DNA of 64,000 nucleotides from Stachybotrys elegans (taxonomy: Eukaryota; Ascomycota; Sordariomycetes; Hypocreales; Stachybotryaceae), in assembly GCA_020746835.1 (NCBI GenBank), contig JAGPNK010000015.1, forward strand, positions 496,001 to 560,000, in the 5' to 3' direction. This document shows positions 56,277-64,000 of this stretch, in pieces. The first letter of the stretch is position 1. Each line of letters opens with the position of its first letter. The position numbers and the translations under genes are program-made. Below the pieces are notes generated by a model. That model searched no databases, was not told the DNA's origin, and was given only the letters and a program-made list of their open reading frames with translations.

Positions 56277-59200
56277 AACGCCATGATGAAAGCCCAAAAG
56301 ACGCTGTCTGAAACTGAGCTTACGAGCCCGGAACAGACCAGTCCCAATGGCGATGCTAGCCATGACGAGGAGTCCTGCCCGAAGGACGCACTTTTTCAAC
56401 AACTAAAGGCATTTCTCGACTGGGGAGACCGCGTAGGAGTCAATCGTATTCCAATCCTCTCCCAAGCAGTCAAGGATTACCAGACCTCTCTCCCATGGAA
56501 TAGCCCGTCAAATGACCATTCGAAACATCTCTCGGGTTCGGGGACTTCGACATCGGCTCTGCCAGCTCTGGACCAAAAAGAAGACGACGACCAATACAAT
56601 GGCTCCGGAAAGACACCCCAAGATCTTCCTGCCTACAGTATAGCGCTGGCACTGTGCCAGGTCGATCCCACGCTGGCCTTTACAGGGTTCGATAATGAAA
56701 TGACACCGTTTCATGCCGTAACAGATGCGGGGCTCATTCCGCTCTTAGAGATCATGCTAAGCGGACTGGACAACTATGAAGGAGACGTCACCAAGCACAT
56801 ATGCGTCGAATACAACGAAAGAATAGCGCTCCAGATGGTGACAGCCACAAATCCACCCCGTCTAGATGTCCTCAAGTTGTTGCTAAGCAAGTTTGCGGAT
56901 ATGGTCGACGTCGAGAGTATCACCTCGACGATACAAAAGACCAGTCCCAAAGATGAAGGAAAGGCAGACGCTACTCTAGAGGCTTTCAACATGCTCGCAG
57001 AGGCCGGGGGTGTTTTCAGACCCGAGCGGACCCCGCACGATGACAAGGTATGGGAGCGGGCCATCAAAGTCGGTTCTATGAGTGTGTTGAAACGACTTCT
57101 TCAGCCCGACTGTTACAACAAGTTCGCTACGTACGAAAATGCAAAGCTAGGCATCGAGATTGGAGATTTGTGGTTGTGGAAGCTGTTCGACAAGGACACT
57201 CGGAAAATCTTCATGAGCAGACCTGGGTGCGACTTCTTGCACGTGGCGGTGCGGAACCAGAGGCAGGATATGGTGGCCTACATGCTAGACGAATTCCCAG
57301 CACACGCCGGAGTGAAGGCTCCCAACTATCCTTTGCAGAATCTCCCCCCAAAGGGCCGCAGCAAGGACGATGCCACATTCACTTCTATTCGCAACGACCT
57401 CATAGCTGCCATGATATGGAACAGAGACTTGAGCATCCAGGATATTCGCAAAGTCCTGAAAGACTCCCAAAGTATGTGACCAATGACCCATGGAATGGAA
57501 GAAATATTAGAAGCATAGTGGCTAACCGATTGCAAATAGTTGACGGTACGAAAGCAACGCAGTGAAATGAATTCCTCTACATTACTGTAGTGTCGCTGAC
57601 TTTGAACATCAGCAAGTCAAATGTGCCTCCATCTGGCTACGGTAGATACCTCGGAGCGCAGTTTCTCCGACTACGTCCAGTTTCTCAACTCTTCCGAGAC
57701 CGAGCAAAGGTCCTTCTTCAAATTCGAGAGCGTGCTCAAGTATGCTTGGTTCCCCAATCTCAGAACCCCATCCTCCCCCAACAATGCGCTGCCACTCGGA
57801 AACAAACGGCTTGAGCACGCGGAGATTCAAGTTGTGTACAAATGGTTGAAAGGCCTCGGAGTCACGAAGGTAATGGAGGTTTCGGTCCCCGACCGGCTGG
57901 ACACTCCCCACTCGGACGACGTGGTAGCCGAGTGCGTAAACGGGTGGGACACTAGGATTCTCAAATGGAAAAAGCTGGATCTATATCTCGGCAACCTCTA
58001 CCCTGGCGGCAGCGAGGACGAAGATAAGCTGGAAGAGCTGGAGCTCTATAGTAGCGGTAACCGTTCGGTGCATGATCAGTGGTATAAGCAGCTGGAACGC
58101 TTCAAGAAGGTGAGGCGAAACCACAGTGGCCATCCAGGTTCATTGTCACTGACAGGGAAATTGTAGTTGCGAAAACTCTCGGTCTGGGTGGTCAAGGTGA
58201 GTGAGCCCGTGCTATTCATCTTTCCTTTTATTGCTTTCTAAGCATCAGAGGTCGGGTGAAGGGCTAATGATTGGCACGTCTAGGACGTGATGAGCGATGC
58301 CCGTGCGGAACAGGTCAAGGAAGAGCTTGAAAATGGACTAGCCCTGGTAAAGAAGCGCTTAGAAGAACAGCATTCGGGGAGGTTCGCCGAACAGGACCAC
58401 GACCCTGACAACCAGCCATTCACGCTGGACAGCTGCTTCTGGGACAGCAACCTGTCCTATGTTGTTCCGACTAATCTCGAAGATATGTATGTGTTTCCCC
58501 CACAGCCTATTCTTCAGACCTTGGAATACTTATCCTATGATCCGAGCAGTGCGGTGAAGACAGCCTGGCCGACACTCGACGCATTTACCCAGGCTTTCAA
58601 AAACCACTCACTCGCCAACGGCGCCCCCAGAACAAAGGTTGCAATCATAGACAGCGGAGTGGTAGTTTACGGGGGCCTGAGCGAGATCAACTCGTCGAGC
58701 AGTGCAAACCCCGACAAGGACCTTGCCCATCGGATTGTCGACGGGGTGTCACTGGTGAGTAGTGGCAACTCAGAGGAGCCGTTCTGGCACGCCACCGAAC
58801 CGCACGGCACGCAGATGGCAAAGCTGATTAGCTCCATCAACCCGTTGTGCGAGCTCTACGTGATCAAAGTCACCGAGACCAGAGCCGCCGGCGTATCGGC
58901 GAATAACGTTGCTGCCGTAAGTACACGACACACTCCTTGGAGCAGTCTGCACATACTTAGCATCACCAGGCCGTCGAGTGGGCGCGAGAGAAGGAGGTGG
59001 ACATCATATCACTCAGCCTCGTGGTGCACCAGGATAGGGACCAAAATCTGGCGCGCGAGATCATCCTAGCCAAGGACAAGGACATTGTGATACTATCGAG
59101 CACGGCCGACGGCGGCATGCGCAACGAAAACACAACTACGAGCGCCGACAAGCCGGCCCACAGAGATGTCATCACTATTGCAGCTTCGGACTGGAACGGC

Positions 59201-59563
59201 AACGTGCTCGATAAGAGCCAGAAGACGGGCTACAACTACTGTATAGTTGGAGACAACGTCCCCGTCGGCCTCGTGCCGTTCCTCAAGTCCCGCGAGGTCG
59301 TCAGCGGGAGCTCCGTGGCGACGGCGCTCGCTGCGGGGTTGGCCTCGCTGATTGTGGCCTGTTGCCGCATCTCGGCAAACTGCAACACGGAAGGCGATGC
59401 CAAGTGGCGCTATAGAAAGGTCATTGACACGATGGAGGCCATGAGCATCGGGGGGATGCCTCCCAAGTGGGTGGACCTGGACAACTTTTGCGGCAAGGGG
59501 AAGCAGCTCGGCGGGCAATTTCAGTTTGAGCTGTTTGTGGATAGCAACTTCAAACTTCCTTGA
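56163..59563 (+). CDS. ankyrin-like protein with C-terminal subtilisin (S8) protease domain
   Basis: Exons 56163-57471, probably a 6-base exon at 57540-57545, 57613-58109, 58167-58196, 58284-58916 and 58970-59563 give about 1022 residues. The tiny exon does not change the frame, so a single longer intron is an equal option. The N-terminal part (about 140-440) has weak ankyrin-like units (MTPFHAVTDAGLIPLLEIML, LHVAVRNQRQDMVAYMLDEF). The C-terminal third is a peptidase S8 domain with all three catalytic residues: Asp737 in VAIIDSGVVVY, His788 in EPHGTQMAKLI and Ser940 in SGSSVATALAAGLASLI. There is no signal peptide, so it should act in the cytosol. Repeat-plus-subtilase proteins in fungi are linked to incompatibility, where HET-Q2 cleaves a gasdermin-like partner. 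The next gene downstream encodes the beta-rich domain and is a candidate target (inference). Confidence 0.9.
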
Positions 59564-60033
59564 GCGCTACCTTTAGAACGTGGAGTTGGGAGGGCATCAA
59601 CACAATGAAATGCCATATGCTTGGCAAGTGGACTACAGACTCTCTCCATCCATTAATGGCGAACTTGGTGACTCCAAGACTCCAAGACTCCAAAAGCTCA
59701 GCGCCATGTACCGACAAGTACCGCTTATCGAAGCGAGGTAGCAGCACAACGCCAACAAGACTCGTATGACAGGCCAGGGGGTAGAGTAGGAACGGCCCCA
59801 CCAGGCCGAGGGGGACGCCCAACCAGGTGACTGCCGAGGAGGTTTGATAAGGCGAACTGCATCCAATAATGAATGCAGTGTAATGAGGCTCAGTGAGTGA
59901 TGGAGGGGGGCCGGTGTCGAAAGCGAGCAACACAGGAGTTGAAGTACCTACTCCCTATGTGGCCTTATAAGCACTTGAGCACACAATCTCGCCATGGCGG
60001 TCTGGGTCTAATACCGAGCTATCCCAATACATC
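59564..60033. other. intergenic region between ankyrin-S8 and beta-domain genes
   Basis: About 470 bases. A TATA-like CTTATAAG lies at about 59963-59970, 65 bases before the next start. No gene seen. Confidence 0.4.
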
Positions 60034-61017
60034 ATGGAGACCGACGATTGCTTCTACCAAGAGCTCGACACCGACTTCAGTCGCAGCCTCGGCGAGCTGA
60101 AGACGGACAACCCGGACGACGACCGGTTCCAGCGACAATTCGTGCACCTATCGCCCGTCAAGTCCAAGTTCAAGAAGACGGTCGAGACGGTGCTCTGCGT
60201 GCACGGGCAGAAGAGCGAGGCGGAGCCGGGGGTGCCCATGACGCTGCTGGTGCTCGGCGTGCAGCTCAACTGCCACGGGCGGGACTTTCGCTTCCAGTCG
60301 GTGACGGTGCGGCTCGAGTTCGGCGAGGACGACAAGGCGGATCTGCCGAACGCGGCGCCTGCCAATGCAAAGGTCGTCGCGTTCGCGCCGTGGGTGCAGG
60401 AGCGGCGGTGGAACCAGAGCGATGCGAGCATCACTGATACGAAAGGCGGTGGCGCCGCGCTGGGCGTTGAGCAGATGGCCAAGGCGGAGCTGAGCGCGAC
60501 GTTGGAGCGCCAGATTGCCTACACGCGGACGCATTTCGACCGGGGCACGGCAAGCCGGCTTGCCGACGAACGCACTGGTAGAGTCCATGGAGTCGAGTGG
60601 TACTGCGAACAGAACAAGCTCCAGAACCTCGGCGTCGAGCCCTACTTCCTCCTCGCCGTGCTTGTCGAGCGTGCTTCTGCGGCTGCTACCTTCAGCGCCA
60701 CGTACAACATGCGCATCGAGGCTGGCTTCATGTACGATCTGCGGCAGGGCATACGCACCGCCTTTCGTCTCCGCCGTCCCGAGGACGCGCCGCTGTACTA
60801 TGATCCGTCCCGGCCACCCCAAGCCAATGGGTTGGAGGACAAAGGCATCAGTCTACTCGCCAAGGTCGATCCGAAGAATCTTGGTGCCCTGGCTGCTGGG
60901 AGTCAGTTGAGTAAGATTCTGGATCCGGACGAGGGTTTGCGTTTGTCTGCTTTTGAGCCGCTTCAACCACCGAAGGCGGCTGGCGATGACGGGGAAGAGT
61001 ATGCGGACGATGCGTGA
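60034..61017 (+). CDS. stand-alone unnamed beta-rich domain protein
   Basis: An intronless frame of 327 residues from ATG 60034. It contains the same succession of motifs as residues 50-260 of the lipase fusion at 28741: a strand pair ending in a phenylalanine-rich run (CHGRDFRFQSVTVRLEF), a VVAFAPW strand, a long variable part, then VEWYCEQNKLQNLGVEPYF with W at about 189, a hydrophobic strand (LLAVLVER), an alternating strand (FSATYNMRIEAGF) and DAPLYYDPS. Length and composition suggest a beta sandwich with a helical insertion; no catalytic motif is seen. The C-terminal 40 residues are acidic. It follows the subtilisin gene on the same strand. High third-position GC suggests good expression. 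No name is known to me. Possible roles are effector, regulator or protease substrate. Confidence 0.75.
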   Translation: METDDCFYQELDTDFSRSLGELKTDNPDDDRFQRQFVHLSPVKSKFKKTVETVLCVHGQKSEAEPGVPMTLLVLGVQLNCHGRDFRFQSVTVRLEFGEDDKADLPNAAPANAKVVAFAPWVQERRWNQSDASITDTKGGGAALGVEQMAKAELSATLERQIAYTRTHFDRGTASRLADERTGRVHGVEWYCEQNKLQNLGVEPYFLLAVLVERASAAATFSATYNMRIEAGFMYDLRQGIRTAFRLRRPEDAPLYYDPSRPPQANGLEDKGISLLAKVDPKNLGALAAGSQLSKILDPDEGLRLSAFEPLQPPKAAGDDGEEYADDA

Positions 61018-61344
61018 ACTTTGTGTTTTTATGCTGATTATTTGGAGAAATAGAGCATAGTATGTGCGAATAATTGTGGCCTTGCTACCTGCAGGACCAG
61101 ATAACAGAGTTGAACAATAAAGGGATTGTTAGACTGTAGCGTACATGACATCACCTGTTGGCCGGAGCCAGAGAACAACGAGGAGGCTACGGCAGCGGCA
61201 GCAAAAGCAAAAGCATATGTAGTCGGAGGGGACCTGCGGTTAGCAGACTCGATGTGTGGATATACCGTTAGTCGGCCTATTCAGTGTGTTCAGACGAGGC
61301 TGGCCTCGAAGGTGCTGTCGTCGTGATGCCGGAAGAAGTCCTCA

Positions 61345-61480
61345 GGCGATTTAATATTATCTCATTAACTTTTTCAAACTCTTATATATTGCGCCACATT
61401 TTGTTATAAATAGCGGCCACTACTACCAGTGCCCTTTCCACAGCGTGCGATGCAGCTAATTCTGAATAAGTGGTGACTGA
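61345..61480 (+). repeat. third copy of the ABC-transporter 3' flank (degenerate)
   Basis: TTGCGCCACATTTTGT, then CCACTACTACCAGTGCCCTT followed by TTCCACAG match the copy at 50.73-50.80 kb, and GCGATGCAGC with TTCTGAA nearby match 48025-48050 behind the intact gene. No coding part of the transporter is present. Confidence 0.6.
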
Positions 61481-61649
61481 CGCAGTACACACGCGAGCTC
61501 TACACACGAGCACGTAATGTCTACTAATCTTGCTTAGAGAGTAGAGTTAGGGCATGGCAGGCATTCACGGTGTTGGCTGCGCTAAGGGGTCATCCACATA
61601 CACCGCTGCATCGTAACTTGCTGTTTTTGAACTCTCGTCATCCGCCCTC

Positions 61650-61860
61650 CAGCCGGTGTATCGGGTTCGGAGATAGACAGCATCTCTGCATAGCGTGCCT
61701 AATATAACAGTGACTCACACAGTATATAGTGGCCAGCCAGTGTGTCAGGCTCGGAGATAGATGGCATCTCCGTGTGGCGTGCCTAGTACAACAACATCTC
61801 CGCATAGCGTGACCAGTGCAACAGCATCTCCGCAGTGCACGGTGGTCAGCCGGTATCACC
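61650..61860. repeat. imperfect tandem repeats
   Basis: A unit of about 75-80 bases beginning CCAGCCGGTGTATCGGGTTC occurs twice, followed by two shorter partial units that share CATCTCCGCATAGCGTG-like cores. No coding function is seen. Confidence 0.65.
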
Positions 61861-62200
61861 TATCGACTTATCACACTGGATGTCTTGGCTAATTTGCAGC
61901 CTATAAGAGCATGCATGAAAAAATGGCTCAGCTGCAGCAACATATTGCATCCCACGACGCGTGGCCAGGAGTAACCCTCGGCCCACGCACCTTTACACAT
62001 CGACTGACAGAGGCCAATCAATGTTCTGAATAGCGTAATCCGCGTCCTTGCCATATCCACAGCACAATCAACTTGTCCGGCTAAGCCGAGGCTGCCAACT
62101 CACGCTGACAAGTAGATATATAGTTTCGTCGAGTGGCATTTCAATGTCATTCTTCAGAGCGCAAGATCATCCGCCGATATCTCTCGCTCTAGACGACCCA

Positions 62201-63392
62201 ATGATGACGGCCGTTTCTAACATTAAGTATAACGTCGGCACAGCCGAGTGGACCTTGGATGCTGCAAACTTGCAACGCCAGAATGACCTTCTCACGAAAA
62301 TATTTGAGTTGAACCTAAATGGTCTTGATTCTGGACCTCTATACGTAGGCCCCACAGCGCATAATGCAACATCGCCCACAGAACCCTTACAGAAACTGAT
62401 CTTGGTTACCATCAGGGAAATGGTGGCTGTGAGCAGTTTATCGGCCGTTCCGGGGCCCTGAAGCATCTTCAAATTACCTCGAAGGTCCCAGGTGGCTACC
62501 TCCCGGGTGGATCTACCCCGGAGGCGGTTTCCAAGTTCCTGGACGGTACGCTGAAGAGCTTGGGTGTTGAAAAGGTCATTGCACTCATCGGAAGCCTCAC
62601 GGCTCTTCACCGGCGCTGACAGGCCACTGGCCGCAGATCCCCATTTACCTTATCCACGCTCCAGACGACTCTGTACCCGTCTCCGAAACACTCGATGCCT
62701 TGCAAGAGCACTATAAACAGGGCAAGTTTGAGGAGGTGAGGTACTACTCGCCTGGAGACCCAAGCGACGTTTGCTGACTACTAGCAAAGCTTGGCCTGTC
62801 CAATTTCACGGCAGAGCAGACGAGGGAAGCCTACGAATACTGCAAAGCCAAAGGCTACATTCTCCCGACGGTATACCAGTTAATGTATAGCTTGGTCAGC
62901 CGAAACAGCGAGGCAGAACTGTTCCCCACTCTGCGGGAGCTCGGCTTTGTTGTACAAGTCTACTCGCCCATCGCAGGCGGCTTCCTGGCCAAGACGTCTG
63001 AGGACATCCGAGCCGGCAAGGGGAAGTGGACCAAGACGACCTTCCTGGGCCAGCTGCTGCACCAGTCCTACAACAAACCCGAGCTGCTCGAATACCTCGA
63101 CAAGTTCAACGACCTGGCTACGGAGGCGGGCGTCAGCAAGGTGGAGCTTGCATATCGTTGGGTGCGGTGGCACTCGGCGCTTCGGGACGGCGACACCCTG
63201 ATCCTCGGGGCAAGCAACGCGAAGCAGCTCGAGGAAACGGTGCGCCAGCTAGGGAAAGGGCCGCTGGAAGATTGGATTGTCGAGCGGCTGGCGACAATGT
63301 GGAAGTCTATTTCGGCACACGCCAATGATAACTTCTATAGATCCTATGTTGAGTTGCTTCGGGCAGGGTCAAGCGGAGAGATGACTGTCTAG
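62201..63392 (+). CDS. aldo-keto reductase
   Basis: Four exons (62201-62344, 62416-62574, 62637-62735, 62790-63392) give about 334 residues, as in the AKR7-like or short fungal AKR group; an upstream ATG at 62144 would add 19 residues. The catalytic tetrad can be placed: Asp and Tyr in GLDSGPLY, Lys in ITSKVPGGY and His in IPIYLIHAPDD. LGLSNFTAEQ, VQVYSPIAGGFLAKT and the cofactor-end LILGASNAKQLEET complete the barrel. The acceptor of intron 3 (AAAG) is chosen only to hold the frame. AKRs reduce aldehydes and ketones with NADPH in the cytosol. Upstream tandem repeats and the transporter-tail relic suggest that this side of the region has been rearranged. Confidence 0.75.
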
Positions 63393-63514
63393 ACGGTATA
63401 GGTTTTGTAGCTGGGGGCTAGTAGTGTCTTACGTGTGGCAGTGCTCGTGTACTGTCTAATGTATCGTTCGGTTTATAGAAAAAATCGTTGCAAGATAGCA
63501 GCTGGCGATTATAT

Positions 63515-64000
63515 TCAGGGCTTATGTGTATTCTTATAGAGATCCCCCAATGTCTTCATAGCTTCATCTGCAGAACTAAATTTTCCTTGCCAACACCCTT
63601 GAATAATACTTGTAGTAAGCAGGTGACCTGTCTCTGGAAAGAGCCGGTTCTGGAATCTGCGTGTTACCTCGTATTCCGGGAGGCTATTATAGGGCTCTTC
63701 GCCAGCCTCGATGAGATAAATGACTGAGCCAAGCGCGAAGATGTCGTCCTTACAAGTAGGGATATAGTCCTTCCTCCAATGCCGAGATTGATACCTGGAG
63801 CCTGGGCAGCCAGCAAAAACAGGCTGCCCCTGAAGCAAGCTCCCCGTAAATGCACTCCTCCCATGGAGAAGGCTTCCGGCAAAATCACAAAGCAGCAAGT
63901 TGCAGTCTGCATCAACCAGGAAGTTGCGAGGCGTGAGATCAGTGTGCACCACTCCTGCGAGATGGATGTAGGATACACTTGAAACTGCTTGCTGAATCCA
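63515..64000 (-). CDS. protein kinase-like protein, 3' end (5' part outside the window)
   Basis: The C-terminal 161 codons of a gene entering from the right edge. The catalytic loop reads VVHTDLTPRNFLVD, with the invariant Asp and Asn but Thr in place of Arg after His. The metal-binding DFG motif is DFA (LLLCDFAGS). CKDDIFALGSVIYLIEAGEEPY fits the F-helix Asp-x-x-x-x-G region, and a short C-lobe closes the frame at 63515. This resembles the small fungal kinase-like proteins often seen alone or in front of NLR-like genes. With DFA the protein may be inactive or use a changed metal site. The N-lobe is not visible, so activity cannot be judged. Confidence 0.8.
   Translation of the reverse strand, partial: WIQQAVSSVSYIHLAGVVHTDLTPRNFLVDADCNLLLCDFAGSLLHGRSAFTGSLLQGQPVFAGCPGSRYQSRHWRKDYIPTCKDDIFALGSVIYLIEAGEEPYNSLPEYEVTRRFQNRLFPETGHLLTTSIIQGCWQGKFSSADEAMKTLGDLYKNTHKP

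Larger units (their letters stand above)
61018..62200. other. intergenic region with transporter-tail relic and tandem repeats
   Basis: About 1.2 kb without a gene. Bases 61345-61480 are related to the 3' flank of the ABC transporter, and imperfect tandem repeats lie at 61650-61860. Confidence 0.5.

Noticed and set aside
55716..56402. Upstream extension of the NLR frame on the minus strand
   Set aside because: The frame stays open beyond ATG 55715, but this part overlaps the divergent S8 gene and the inverted repeat, and the family start MASLAKRLRRR fits 55715.
60034..61017. Gasdermin-like identity for the protein beside the S8 gene
   Set aside because: Position suggests it, but I see no gasdermin features and its motifs match the lipase-fusion domain instead. 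Only a structure comparison could decide.

Overview
This window is nuclear DNA of a filamentous ascomycete (Pezizomycotina, most likely a Sordariomycete of the Hypocreales kind). The signs are genes broken by many 48-80 bp introns with fungal GTRAGT/YAG borders, HET, NACHT-WD40, ankyrin, TPR-CHAT and DMATS families, a PDR drug pump, and small TA-flanked inverted-repeat elements. No rRNA, tRNA or CRISPR was seen. All exon borders were placed by eye from reading-frame continuity and splice-site consensus; none was checked by a search.

Layout: (1) 1-870, the 3' end of a vWA protein, then about 3.3 kb without a gene that holds a 381 bp MITE-like element. (2) 4.1-17.2 kb, a compact metabolic group: cytochrome P450, class V PLP enzyme, secreted GMC oxidoreductase, extended SDR reductase and a DMATS-type aromatic prenyltransferase, with an ankyrin gene inside. 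No PKS, NRPS or terpene synthase is present, so this looks like a small prenylated amino-acid or indole pathway. (3) 17.6-22 kb, a HET-domain gene and a sugar-porter MFS transporter. (4) 24.8-31.1 kb, a divergent pair: a TPR-CHAT protease-like protein and a protein joining an unnamed beta-rich domain to an alpha/beta-hydrolase (lipase). (5) 31.1-39.5 kb, a LURP/Tubby-like protein, a second MITE-like element, a helical HeLo-like protein, a single-pass membrane protein with repeats and an Hsp70-like ATPase. (6) 39.9-41.1 kb, a decayed P450. (7) 43.1-50.5 kb, a full PDR-type ABC transporter and an F-box-like hypothetical. (8) 50.8-61.0 kb, a NACHT_N-NACHT-WD40 receptor, divergently transcribed from an ankyrin-subtilisin (S8) protein that is followed by a second, stand-alone copy of the same beta-rich domain. 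(9) 62.2-64 kb, an aldo-keto reductase and the 3' end of a kinase-like gene.

Main point: the same unnamed beta-rich domain occurs twice, each time beside a different predicted protease (CHAT at 24.8-31 kb, subtilisin at 56-61 kb), and once the protease gene is also paired head-to-head with an NLR. Together with the HET, HeLo-like, vWA and ankyrin genes this looks like an allorecognition or immunity island in which proteases may act on neighbouring effector proteins, in the manner of fungal protease-gasdermin pairs but with another substrate family. That functional link is inference. Other items are an inverted repeat that encloses the start codon of the subtilisin gene, three dispersed copies of the 3' end of the ABC transporter, and two oxidoreductases of the metabolic group with altered catalytic residues.
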